Assembly: GCA_949152475.1 (NCBI GenBank)
Contig: OX424564.1
Coordinates: forward strand, 8,494,001 to 8,558,000
Direction: 5' to 3'
Source: Terebella lapidaria
Lineage: Eukaryota; Annelida; Polychaeta; Terebellida; Terebellidae
DNA: 64,000 bases
The notes beneath the pieces were generated by a model. That model made no database searches. It was given only the letters and a program-made list of their open reading frames with translations, and was not told where the DNA came from. A program made the translations under genes and the position numbers. Every line of letters begins with the position of its first letter. The first letter of the stretch is position 1. This document shows positions 30,819 through 43,064 of this stretch, one piece after another.

Positions 30819-33252
30819 TTAGCCCAATGGGCTAGTAAGGTTACCGGAGAAATATACAGAGTTAAGCCGAGAAAGTTGAAAGTCAAATTCAAGGTGACCA
30901 CTGAAATCGCCATATCTCTAACCGTGAAAATGGGATCAAAGGTTAAATTCTAGATCACCAAACTATTCAGCATACATCATTTCCTATATGATCACTATGG
31001 ACCCCTAAGCTGTAAATTTGATAATAAGCGAGATATAAGCCATTTTGTAATCTGACTTTGAAAATAAAATGACTGACCTTGAAATTTAGGTCAAAGGTCA
31101 AATTCAATATCATTAAAATATTCAGAATATATCATTTCCTATATGTTCACAATTGATTCCTAAGCTGTAAAGCCGATAATCAGCAAGATATTGGCCATTT
31201 TGTCCTGTTGACCTTGAAAATGAGGTCAAAGGTCAAATTCAAGGTCATGAGAATTTTCAGCATATATCATTTCCTATATGTTCACAATTGATTCCTAAGC
31301 TGTAAAGTTGCTAATAAGCAAGATATTGGCCATTTTGTCCTGTGACCTTGAAAATAGGTCAAAGGTCAAATTCAAGGTCACGAGCATTTTCAGCATATAT
31401 CATTTCCTATATGTTCACAATTGATTCCTAAGCTGTAAAGTTGCTAATAAGCAAGATATTGGCCATTTTGTCCTGTGACCTTGAAAATAGGTCAAAGGTC
31501 AAATTCAAGGTCATGAGCATTTTCAGCATATATCATTTCCTAAATGTTCACAATTGATTCCTAAGCTGTAAAGTCGCTAATAAGCAAGATATTGGCCATT
31601 TTGTCCTGTGACCTTGAAAATAGGTCAAAGGTCAAATTCAAGGTCATGAGCATTTTCAGCATATATCATTTCCTATATGTTCACAATTGATTCCTAAGCT
31701 GTAAAGTCGCTAATAAGCAAGATATTGGCCATTTTGTCCTGTGACCTTGAAAATGAGGTCAAAGGTCAAATTCAAGGTCACGAGAAAATTCAGCATATAT
31801 GATTTCCCATATGTTCACAATTGATTCCTAAGCTGTAAAGTCGATAATAAGCGAGATATCAGCAATTTTGTCCTGTGACCTTGGAAATGAGGTCAAAGGT
31901 CAAATTCAAGGTCATGAGAATATTCTGCGTATATCATTTCCTATATGTTCACAATTGATTCCTAAGCTGTAAAGTCGATAATAAGCGAGATCTTAGCCAT
32001 TTTGTCATGTGACCTTCAAAATGAGGTCAAAGGTCAAATTCAAGGTCATGAGAATTTTCAGCATATATCATTTCCTATATGTTCACAATTGATTTCTAAG
32101 CTGTTAAGTCGCTGATAAGCAAGATATTGGCCATTTCGTCCTGTGACCTTGAAAATGAGGTCAAAGGTCAAATTCAAGGTCACGAGAATTTTCAGCATAT
32201 ATCATTTCCTATATGTTCACAATTGATTCCTAAGCTGTAAAGTCGCTAATAAGCAAGATATTGGCCAATTTGTCCTGTAACCTTGAAAATGAGGTCAAAG
32301 GTCAAATTCAAGGTCATGAGAATATTCAGAATATATCATTTCCTATATGTTCACAATTGATTCCTAAGCTGTAAAGTCGATAATAAGCGAGATATTAGCA
32401 ATTTTGTCCTGTGACCTTGGAAATGAGGTCAGGGTCAAATTCAAGGTCATCAGAATATTCAGCATATATCATTTCCTATATGTCCACAATTGATTCCTAA
32501 GCTGTAGAGTCGATAATAAGTGAGATATAAGCCATTTTGTGCTCTGACCTTGAAACTGAGGTCAGAGGTCAAATTCAAGGTCACGAGAATATTCAGAATA
32601 TATCATTTCCTATATGTCCACAATTGATTCCTAAGCTGTAGAGTCGATAATAAGCGAGATATAAGCCATTTTGTGCTCTGACCTTGAAAGTGAGGTCAGA
32701 GGTCAAATTCAAGGTCACGAGAATATTCAGCATATATCATTTCCTATAGGTCCACAATTGATTCCTAGTCTCTAATCTCAATATCAAGTGAGATATTAGG
32801 CATAATGTGTCCCATTATAAAGCATAGGAGAATTTAACATGGGAAAGTCCCATTTGAGCCGAGTTTGGGCCAAAATGGCCCACTTCGAGCGATTCAAGCG
32901 CAACGAAATTTATAGACATCATAGGAGTACATATGAGGAGTGTTATTTATCAAAAAGAAAAAAAGTTACTGAACAGATTTTGAGAAAATGGCCGCCAAAG
33001 TCCAAAATCAGGCATTTTTCGTCGAAAACGGCCGCCATTTTGAAAAAAATGCGAAAATAAAAAAACTAAAAAATACCCCCTTCTTGAATTATTTTTAAGT
33101 ATTTTTGTGCAAAATTTCAGAAAAATTCGCCTGTAAACAAAAAAGATAAAAATGTGGACGGCGACGGACGACGGACGACGACGGACGACGGACGACGGAC
33201 GACGGACGCAACGCCATGCCAATAGGTTATCGGACCATAGGTCCGGTAACCT
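30819..33252 (-). mobile_element. Helentron-like satellite element, expanded copy (about 14 units)
   Basis: Full-length copy in reverse orientation: it starts with ttagcccaatgggctag (the 3' hairpin) and gttaccgga, and ends ggttatcggaccataggtcc then ggtaacct at 33252, with AAAA on both sides (T run on the element strand). The body (32790-33220: cgaaaacggccgccattttg, the gacggacgac microsatellite) matches 23344-23958. Instead of one satellite unit it holds a tandem array of about 14 units of about 133 bp (30880-32790). So an element-internal unit has grown into a satellite block without losing the element's ends. Confidence 0.8.
31085..32720 (+). promoter_or_regulatory. Array of predicted nuclear-receptor sites (DR1 plus TCAAGGTCA)
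   Basis: Twelve satellite units here contain AGGTCA-N-AGGTCA (aggtcaaaggtca, or aggtcagaggtca in the last two), a perfect DR1, the site bound by RXR heterodimers, HNF4 and COUP-TF receptors in animals. Most units also carry ttcaaggtca just downstream and its inverse tgaccttgaa just upstream, perfect ERR/SF-1-type extended half-sites. Spacing between DR1 sites is about 133 bp. Only the sequence match is seen; binding is not shown, and the copies may be passive. Confidence 0.45.
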
Positions 33253-33582
33253 AAAAACTGGAAAATGTACTCGATGTGGACTTTTAAGGGCAATCTGAGC
33301 ATTTGTTTACATTCGGGTTCGATGGATACACTTTGTTTGTATATACACAAAACTGGCATAAAATGTGTGTTAAAACGAATGTAAAGACAACTCGGATGGA
33401 CTGTAATCGTCAAAACTAATGTGTACATGTTTTGTTGTATTGTATTAGACGATTTTCAATGAAATCTAGTTTTGAAAATAAAACTTGCATACATTCGAAG
33501 GCAGTTGCTTTGAGTAGGCTGTTGGGGTTACCCGTGTAGTATTATAGAGGTAATGTATTATACAAATATTGGATGATGGGGA
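33253..33582. other. Intergenic stretch, no gene seen
   Basis: Unique sequence between the expanded Helentron-like copy and the hairpin at 33583; no coding pattern recognised. Confidence 0.5.
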
Positions 33583-33681
33583 GTCCAATACAGAGTTTAC
33601 GGGATTCAGAAAAGCTATATTGGACGAGGCGCAGCCGAGTCCAATATAGCTTTTCTGAATCCCGTAAACTCTGTATTGGAC
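33583..33681. repeat. Perfect 43-bp foldback
   Basis: Arms at 33583-33625 and 33639-33681 are exact inverse copies (gtccaatacagagtttacgg and so on), with the 13-bp loop gaggcgcagccga. Weaker arms extend outward (attggatg..tgg on both sides, about 33568-33700). The loop resembles that of the foldback at 12556-12690. Confidence 0.9.
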
Positions 33682-33700
33682 GACCAGCATCCAATCTTTG

Positions 33701-34904
33701 CTATATTATTAACAACATCGCATCTATGCTAGATACTAATAATATAACAAAAAGCCAGTTAATTTAGTTGCATTTTATGAGTGCTTTTAAATAATTTAGG
33801 CCTCGCGGACGATGAACTGATGAATTGAACCGAAACTGGCAGGATGACCTTATTTGTAACAAGCAAGCTGATTGGCTGCTATCGCAGCACCGTCAGGCTG
33901 TTGAGCTGTTTGATACACGAATGGAATATACCATTTCGGGATCCAACATACAGTATTTGGGTGTGACACGTGGTATGAATAGACCAATCATCGAGAAGGA
34001 TGCGTGTCAAGTTAATAATATAGGATAGTAATGCTATTAATTTTCATTTTTGTCAATATCTCGGGAACGGTGCGTCATAGGGCGAAACAGACATTGTACT
34101 CGTGGCCCTGGACAAACAAAATTTTGGGGTATATTGGGTGAAGTTTGACCTCGGCCTAAAATGTTTCTGCTATGCCGGCATTCTTCATTTTCGATATATA
34201 TATATACTCCATTGTCGATATTTCAGAAACGGTATGTCGTAAAACAGAAAGGATGCTATTTTCAGATTCTTTGCTCTATACAAAAGATGTCAGTAAGGAT
34301 ATGTCAGATAAACTTTGACTTCGGACGTTTTCAGTCATCATGGTTCTAGACAAGGTCTCTTAGGAATAGGCTAGGTAGGAATAGAGCTTCACATGAAATG
34401 TGAATTGTGAAATGTGATGTCCCAAAGCATGTTTAGGCCCTGACGTCTATTTATTATTATTTTTTTTCCAATTTAAAGGGTTCAACTTCAACACCATTTT
34501 ACTGCTGCTGCTGCCATATTTATTCGAGTGAAGGCGGCCTCATACCTCGCATCTTGATAATCTTGAAAAATCTTGTAAACAGGTAAATAGGTTCTCCTAT
34601 GAACAGTAGGCCTACCGCATTATAAGAACACCAGTCCTATTCCGATTAGCTGTGCCTATATTCGTTTTCCCCTATACATAGGCCTGACGTCCCGTGAATA
34701 TCACTGAAGCCACTCAAAATGGATTTCCATGTGGATTTTGGAGGTAAAGATGTTTCAGTCTTTTGTAGTGAGAATCTACCGACAAGTGCCAAGTTTTTTT
34801 TGCTGCCATATAACACGGTATAAACCACAATATTGAGTAATATATCAGTTTTAGATCGTTTAAAATTTGTACAGACAGGATCCCCATACAAGTGGGTGAC
34901 GGAG
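33701..34904. other. Intergenic stretch, no gene seen
   Basis: Unique sequence. 34060-34360 contains two loosely similar blocks (atatctcgggaacggtgcgt, atatttcagaaacggtatgt) like segments at 51330-51380 and 52850-53000, so probably an old dispersed repeat. No conserved coding pattern. Confidence 0.5.
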
Positions 34905-35255
34905 GGCAGGTGCCTGGAGTCGGACAGGTGGTGCCTGGAGTCGGACAGATGGTGCCTGGAGTCGGTCAGGTGGTACCTGGAGTCGGACAGGTGGTGCCTG
35001 GAGTCGGACAGGTGGTACCTGGAGTCGGACAGGTGGTGCCTGGCGTCGGACAGGTGGTGCCTGGAGTCGGACAGGTGGTGCCTGGAGTCGGACATGTGGT
35101 ACCTGGAGTCGGACAGGTGGTGCCTGGAGTCGGACAGGTGGTACCTGGAGTCGGACAGGTGGTGCCTGGCGTCGGACAGTTGGTGCCTGGAGTCGGACAG
35201 GTGGTGCCTGGAGTCGGGCAGGTGATGCCTGGAGTCGGACAGGTGGTGGCGCCGG
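34905..35255 (+). repeat. 21-bp minisatellite
   Basis: About 16 copies of ggagtcggacaggtggtgcc plus one base, with variants (gtacct, gcgtcgg, agttggt). Because 21 is a multiple of three, at least five frames are open through it. One + frame reads as a VPGVGQV heptapeptide repeat. I treat the open frames as by-products of the repeat. Confidence 0.93.
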
Positions 35256-36299
35256 CTGCTGGAGGCGTGCCACAAGTTGAAGATGAGTCTCCTTCCACAC
35301 AACTGTGTATTACCAGCTGTGAAGCGTATTGCGCATAGAAACCGCATAGAAACGCGTGTTGATTTTGCGTGTTAATGTTTATTACTATTATTATAATAGT
35401 AATTAATAGTAATTAATTATATCTCCATAAAGAAATCCCAGGTGCTTTCCGTATACCTGTAGAGCCCTATCTAATATATCTAATAGAAGAGCATCCATCC
35501 TCGGAGAAAGTGTTCATAAAAAATTCGTGAGAGAGCACACAAACTTACACTCATAAAACCTCTCAAATGGAAAATATGGACTACATCAGAAACCCATTAG
35601 AGACTCCTCGATTCAATTGTAAAACAAACAATATGTCCTTTGGACCATTTCAGGAATAGTTATCTTTGACCAACAGCATCATTCTACAGTTTTACAAGGA
35701 TTTTTGGCTGGATGGTGATTTCATGGGCCCTTCAATTTTTAGGACCGTACAACTTGACCTAATCATGACAGACTCCCGGCAACAGACTCCCTCCCAGCAC
35801 ATATTGCATATCCCTCCCTCCCATACACAGATATTGTAATATTGATTCTGTACCATACTGGGTCTTTATAATGAATATACCATGTATATGGCCTTGCGCG
35901 TCTATTTATACGGTATATTCAGTTATTCACATATATAATTAAGCAAAAAAAAATTTATGGTTCTGGTTATAGAGGTCCCCGAAAAAGTGATGCGACGACG
36001 CGATTTCCTTTCTCCCCATGAAATTAGCTGCCGATGAATGTTCCGCTCAAATATGGCCCACTTGGCCAACGATTGTCTCCTTAGCTGCCGATGAATGTTC
36101 CGCTCAAATATGGCCCACTTGGCCAACTATTGCTCCTAAAACTGGCTGCTGATTATTGACTCTGTCGAATTTGGCCTATTTGACCAGCCATACACAAAAC
36201 AGCTACTAAACCCACTTTTTATGAGCAAAAGTGTGTTTGGGGCTTAATTTGGGGACAAGGGGCTTACGTAAGATAGGAAATTTACCATGGGAAAAACCC
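35256..36299. other. Intergenic stretch with a 57-bp duplication
   Basis: 36024-36137 holds two tandem copies (period 57) of ttagctgccgatgaatgttc through cccacttggccaac. The rest is unique and without recognised genes. Confidence 0.6.
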
Positions 36300-37078
36300 T
36301 TTAACCTACAAATATGGGACGTCCGTTCACATTTTTATCTTCAAAGTTTACAATCAAATTCTTTGGAAATTTTGCAATACGTAAAAATATTTCCAGTAAA
36401 GACTTCAAAATAGTCTTTTTAATTTTCGCTTTTTTTCAAAAGTGCCTGAAAGTGCCTGAATTTGGCGGCCATTTTCTCAAAACTTAATCAGTAACTTTTT
36501 TGATTGATGCATAACAACTCTTATATGTATCCCTGTGATGTGTATACGTTTCGTTGCCCTTGAGTCGCTGAAAGTGGGCCATTATGGCCCAAACTTGGCC
36601 CAAATGGGACTTTCCCATGTTAAACTCTCTAGATGCTTTATAATGGGAAACATTATTCCAATTACCTCACTTAATATTGAGATTAGAGATTAGGAATCAA
36701 TTGTGGTCATATAGGAAATGATATATGCTAAATATTCTCGCGACCTTGAATTTGACCTTTGACCTAACTTTCAAGGTTACAGGACAAAATGGCTAATATC
36801 TCACTTATTATCGACTTTACAGCTTACGAATCAATTGTAAACATATAGTAAATGATATATTCTGAATACTGTCGTGAACTTGGATTTGACATTTGACCTA
36901 ATTTTCAAGGTCACATGACAAAATGGCTAATACTTCGCTTATTATCGACTTTACAGCTTAAGATCCAATTGTGAATATAGGAAATGATATATGCTGATTA
37001 TTATCGTGACCTTGTATTTGACCTTTGATCTTATTTTCCAGGTCACAGAACAAAATGGCTAATATCTGTCTGATTATT
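36300..37078 (+). mobile_element. Helentron-like satellite element, truncated copy
   Basis: Family body (atttggcggccattttctca, cccaaacttggcccaaatgg) and about three and a half satellite units with gaccttgaatttgacctttg. Neither the 5' aggttacc end nor the 3' hairpin is present; the right side stops at a LINE-tail-like segment. Confidence 0.7.
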
Positions 37079-37200
37079 GACTCAGACTCAGACATTTTTA
37101 TTTCAGTGACCCGTGTTTTCACACCCAGCCTCTTGTGCTTATGAGTTACTATAAATGAAGTACAAAAATTAAAACCATAAGTTGGTACAGCATTATGATA
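37079..37200 (-). mobile_element. Possible LINE 3' tail
   Basis: Read on the minus strand the segment ends gtcactgaaataaaaatgtc followed by tgagtctgagtca, an aataaa signal plus a short repeat tail as many LINE 3' ends have. It directly abuts the satellite unit of the copy at 36300-37078. Confidence 0.35.
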
Positions 37201-37215
37201 CATTATATACATATA

Positions 37216-37930
37216 TGTGGCGATTTTGCCCAAAGATCGCGGCAGTTGTCTTTGTTAAACAATCTAGTTTTACGGCCTTTGTTTTGGACGCTTGTGTTCG
37301 AAGCACGTGCTGCCTAGCAACGCTCTCCAACTCTCTCGCTCCAGTAAGCAATAACAATGGTTTTACGTAATCTCCTTCGTTTCTCGTGCTCTAGTGTATT
37401 ATATATACTCTGGAGGCGTTTTGTTCAGGGAAGTTGTCTCAGAGCAAGGCCAGAGAGACGACGGAGAGCTCGGCCATGAGCTCTACATCCTCGATCCGTG
37501 GCTAATGCCCTCACGGGCCCCTGGGGACGACTTCAATAGGGGGCCCGGGCTGGGGAAGACCTTGATGACTCGGGGGCGCACACCCTCTGGATCACCGGTC
37601 TCTCCCTCCCGGGATGGTGCGACACAGGCTCTGGCGGACTGTCGAGCTGTCCGGGGTTCCATCCCCGAGGCGGACCGCGGCGAGACGGCCTTACAGTTAA
37701 CACCACGGTGATGATCCTGTATCTGAGTGGTGTCCGCATGTCTGGGCTCGTTGGGCGGGCTGCTAACTGGTTAACGTTCTAATGATAGAGTAATGACTGT
37801 GCCTGCAGTGACCCTCGGTGAGCGGATTATCCGCGAGGATCTGAGGATAGCGGGTGCTCTTCCGCGATGACCTGTGGTGCGAGGACTATCCTCGAGGATC
37901 CCGGATAGCGGACGACGTTAAAACTTTACA
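37216..37930 (+). repeat. 5' LTR of Gypsy element 1
   Basis: Starts TGTGGCGATTTTGCCC and ends ..ACTTTACA, one base before the primer binding site, giving TG...CA ends and 715 bp. A tattatatata stretch near 37397 may be the TATA box. The first 570 bp match 45636-46203. Confidence 0.85.
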
Positions 37931-40900
37931 TTGGTGCCGTGACCAGGATCAGTACGACGGCGCTTCATTGCAGCCTACTGTCGCAGTGTTTAGCTACCTC
38001 GTCCCTGGGGACCTCTTGCCTCCTCCGGGACACTTAAACATGAGTGACAAAGAGAAAGATAAAGAGAAAGAGAAAGGTAGTCCGATTTCCAGCTGGACAT
38101 GGTCTCAAGACAACCGTGCGTCACCCCAGTGCAAGTCCGGCGATAATCAGAGGTGTCCGGATGACCACCCAGACCAGACACAGTCTGCGGAGGCAACTCC
38201 GGCGTCCACGACTTTGTCTTCGGACGTAGAGTCGGCCCTGCGAGGCCGCAACAGCCGTTGCCGTCGAGGCTCGGCTTGGTGGACGGTGCTGGAAACGGCT
38301 TCACTCCGCGCTAGCCCTTGTCTGGACGACCCCATCGACCGGCGCTCTTCCGCGGGACGTCTCAGGATGTCTGGAATCGAGTGCCAGTCACCGCAGCTCC
38401 CCGGGAACCCGCCATGGAGCCCAACCCTCAGCCGGTTGGTACACCAGCGTCCTCCACAGTAATGCCCGCGCAAGCGGCACCAGCTGTCGCGTCGTGCTCG
38501 TCTCCGGATGAGTACGACTTGGAGGAATATGATTTCTCTGCGGCGCAGATGATTGCGCACTGCGCAGGAATCGACGCTCCGGGACCCGCGGAATGCCGCG
38601 CGTTCACCTCCCGACCGGCCCAGAACCGTCCCTGTTATTTCTGCAGAAAACAGGGGCACTTTTGGCTTAAGTGTCCGGAACTTCTGGAACGCCTGCGGGC
38701 ACGCGGATATCACGGGAGTCTCCCTGATCCGCGCCGGAGGAAATCCTCCTTTCGGTCAGGTTCTTCGGGACAACAGAACTGACCTTCGCGTGAGGGAAAC
38801 TGAAACCGGACGTGGTGGCGACCAACACTGCATCTGGGGACAGTTGTTCTGTGGCGCCTGAGGCTGCCCCATCTGCGGACAAGCCGGACGACCCTCAAGT
38901 AGATATAACTTCTCCGGAAGTGGTCCTTGAGGATCCGTCTGGCTCCTCCGCAGCCGAGGCAGATAACGAGGACTCTGTAGCGGAACCCAGTGCTCCGGGT
39001 GACTCCGATCATCCGACGTGCGCGCTGGTGAGGGATCCATGCTGGTACCTGCCCTTGTCTTTTGGGCGGGAGCCGGTTTGGTTCCTCGTAGACTCCGGCT
39101 CGAAGGTTACCCTCGTAGCCACAGGAACGTTCAAGCGAGAGCAAGCACTCCGCGACCTAGTGTTGCAGGATCCCGGTCGTTACACGCTCCACGGAGCCGG
39201 TAACAACAGCATCCGTATCCATGGAATCATCGATCTGCCTTTTACTCTTGGAGACAAGGTGTACATAACAGAGGCAATTGTTGCGGATATCAATCGTTGC
39301 GGGTGATCGTCAATTTCAGCTCCGGCGAACTCGGGATGGGAGAGGACACACATTTCCTGTTCCGCGCGGGTCCGACCCGTTCATTCAATCTCCAACCATT
39401 GTGCCGCCTTAGAGCGAGTTAATCATTGAGGCGAGGCCGCCTCGTCCACGCATGCCCTGTGATGGTCGTCCGTGTCTAGTGCAGCCGGTGAGCAATTTTG
39501 CCCGAGGAACGGGACTCTGCTGGGTGGGGCTCTGGTCAAGTTTGATACCCGCGCGATGCCCATCCTCACGGTGAATCCCACGAGTGCTCCAGTTGTACTG
39601 CGACGCGGCTGTGTGGCAGCTACTGCTACACTCGCCTCGTCTAGTCGGGTTTTCCCTGACGACCCTGTTTGTCGTGCTGCTTGCATGGCAGTGGTCGCCA
39701 GAGATGATTTGTTCACCCTGCCGGACCATCTGGAAACTCAAGTTCCGAAGGACCGGCTGGATGAAGATCAGCGTCAAGCTCTCCGCAAGCTGCTCCAGCA
39801 GTATGTGGATGTGTTCATGAGTCCGGACGGTGCGGTTGGCAAGACAGACGTGGCCAAACAGCGCATCAACCTCCTGGACGAGCGTCCGATTAAACAGCGT
39901 CTACGACGAGCAGCGATTGTGCACCAAGAGGTCATAAACCAGGAGGTGCAAAAGATGCTCGAGCTAGACATCATCGAACCCAGTGATAGCCCTTGGGCCA
40001 GTCCTGTGGTTATGGTGAAAAAGAAGGACGGCTCATGGAGATTCTGCGTGGATTATCGTAAACTCAACGATGCCACGTGGAAGGACTCATATCCTCTTCC
40101 GCACATCGAGGACACCTTCGATGCCCTGGCCGGATCGCACTACTTCTGTGCTCTGGATCTGGCCTCCGGGTATTGGCAGGTCGAGATGGACGAGAGAGAT
40201 AGGGCTAAAACTGCCTTTGTTACCAAGAATGGGCTCTACCAATTTAAGGTAATGCCGTTCGGGCTCTGCAACGCCCCCACGACGTTCAAGCGCCTCATGG
40301 AGATGGTCCTAAAAGGGATTCTCTGGAAGTGATGTGTGGTCAACATCGACGATGTCGTCGTGTATGGCCGGTCGTTCGAGGAAACCCTCACCAACCTGCA
40401 GATGGTGCTCCATCACACCCGCAAAGCAGGCTTTAAATTGAAGCCCAGCAAGTGCGAGCTCTTCGCTGAGGAGATTCTGTACTTTGGCTTCATGGTAACA
40501 GGCAGGGGAGTTAGACCAGACCCCGCGAAGATTGAGGCCGTACAGAATTGGCCCCGGCCGTGTAATGTGGCGGACGTGAGGTCCTTTTTGGGCTTCGCAA
40601 GCTACCACCGCCGGTTTATTCGAGGCTTCGCGGAGATCGCGCGCCCCCTTACTATCCTTACGGAAAAGAGCGCCGATTTTGTCTGGCAAGCTGAGCAGGC
40701 AATCACCTTCTCCGATGTCGGGCAAACTCTAGTAGCTGCCCCGGTGCTGTGGCACCCTCGTCCGGACTGCGAGTTCATCTTAGACACTGACGCAAGTAAT
40801 TTTGCACTCGGCGGTGTCCTCTCGCAGATCGTGGACCGGCAAGAGCGTGTAGTGGCTTATGCGAGTGTGGTCTTGAGCCGCTTTCAAATGAACTACTGCA

Positions 40901-43064
40901 CGACTCACCGCGAGCTCCTCGCGGTGGTAACCATGACCAAGCGATTCCGGCACTACTTGTTGGGGCGCCATTTCCGGATGCGGACTGATCACAGTTCGCT
41001 CTGGTGGCTCCTCAACTATAGTGAGGCCGACGGCTTGGTGGCCCGGTGGCTCGTCAAACTCCAGGAGTATGACATGAAGATTTAGCACCGTGCCGGAAAG
41101 CTGCACGGCAATGCTGACGGGCTGTCACGTTGTCATAAGTGCAAGAACCCTAACTGTGCCGGGATGACTCCATTCCAGCATGTTGGGGATTCTTCCTCAG
41201 ACTCGAAATTGGACCTTCCGGGAAGGCCGCAGGCCGCCGCCCCCTCTAAAAACACGGCGGCCCGAGCAACAAGAGTCCACCCCCGTGCGAGGACCCGCCG
41301 TTACCGGCGATGGCGTCCCGCATTTGAACCGGAAGTCCGACTCAGCTCCAGCGATTCTTCCTCGAGTCCGGCGGTGTACTCCTCGTGGGTACCCTCCGTG
41401 TCCTCGGGTGAGTCTGAGTACGAGTGGTCTTTGCCCCTTGTGGTGATGGCCGCTGGTGCGCAGTCGGACGTATCGGACGAGGAGCCGAACTACTTGGGCG
41501 GCTACTCTCCAGCACAACTGGCTGCGAAGCAGAGAGCTGACAGTGCTCTGGCACCGGTTATAAAGGCCCCCGACGCCAGCCAGAAGCCCTTCAAGGATGA
41601 GCGGAAGACCTACAGGGAGGAGACCCAGTCTCTTATCTCCCAGTGGGAACGGCTCGCTTTGAGGGACGGCCTCTTGTACCGACGCTATGAGCCACCGAGC
41701 CCACTGCCCCCTGTTTGGCAGTTGGTCTTCCGGCAGAGCTGCGCAAAGAAGTGCTCCATCAGTTGCATGACCTATAGGTGACCGGTCACTTGGGAATCCG
41801 GAGGACCGTCCATCGGCTACAACAGCGCTTTCACTGGCCGGGTAGCGGATTGGATGTGCAACGGTGGTGCGCAGCTTGCCCTCGATGTCAGGCTCGCAAA
41901 GAAGTTCCAGCTCCCGGCCGCCACCCCTTGACCACGGTTAAGGCTGGCGCGCCTTTCGACCGGATCACCTCGGTCATACTGGATACTCATCGGGTCACTC
42001 CACGTGGGTTCCAGTACATCCTGGTGATCTCGAACTCTTTCACCAAATATACCGAAGCCTACCCTCTGCGGCGCCAAACTGCGGACGAGGTAGCTCGGTT
42101 GCTGGTGAATAGTTGGGTGCTTTACCATGGTGTACCTAAACAGGTATATTCGGATCAGGGCACGCAATTTGAGAGCAACCTGTTCCGGAACCTAGCACAG
42201 ATGCTAGCCAGTACCAAGGTGCGGACCACCCCTTACAGGCCCCAGTCTGACGGACAGGTCGAACGGTTCAACCGATCTATCCTGAATATGCTGGCGGCCT
42301 TTGTAAATGATCGTGCGAATGACTGGGATGACCACCTCCCGTATGTCTTAATGGTGTACAGGTCGTCGGTCCATTCTTCGACCGGAGTAACTCCGCACGC
42401 GATGTTGTACGGCCGGGAACTCAATCTGCCCGTGGATATTATGTATCCAACTTCGGCGGAAACCGGTGCAGTACCCCAGTGCGGTCTGGAGTACGTTGAG
42501 TGGGTTCGCTGCCCTGGCGAACGCCCATGGTTTCGCGCGAGCGTGCCTAGACAAGTAGGCCATCCGGCAGAAGCGTGGCTATGACACCCATGCTAAGGGT
42601 AGGCCTGCTTTTGCGGAAGGCGACAAGGTGCGTTATTATTATCCACCGCTTAAGCAAGGCAACAAATTTGCTAAGCCGTGGATAGGCCCGTTTACCGTGC
42701 TGAAGCAGGTGACAGAGGTGGACTACCGGATCGGAGGGATTCTGATCCAGATAGGGTACTGGTGGTCCATATCGACAACCTGAAGAAGTACGAGGGCCCA
42801 CTCGTCATGGATCCGGTCATACAAGATGCGGAACCGGATGATGCGACTCTGTTGGACACTTTCGGTCAGCATCCGCGGACTCCGGACGAGCGTGTATGCC
42901 ATATGGTGGGTCTTCCAGACCTCTCTGATCCGTCAGATGACGGTCCGGATGACATTACACCTGATCCCGGTGATCCGCAGGTACCCCCAATCCCTCGAGC
43001 ACCTGTGGATGGTGGGCGGCCACGCCGGAAACCTCGTGCGCCGACCCGATATGGGTGGGACTAA

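Noticed and set aside
33117-33428. Minus-strand frame of 103 codons over the gacggacgac microsatellite
   Set aside because: Translation of a simple repeat and element end; the same sequence in other copies does not stay open.
34646-35347. 233-codon minus-strand frame and others across the 21-bp repeat
   Set aside because: At least five frames are open through the same minisatellite; none shows features outside the repeat.
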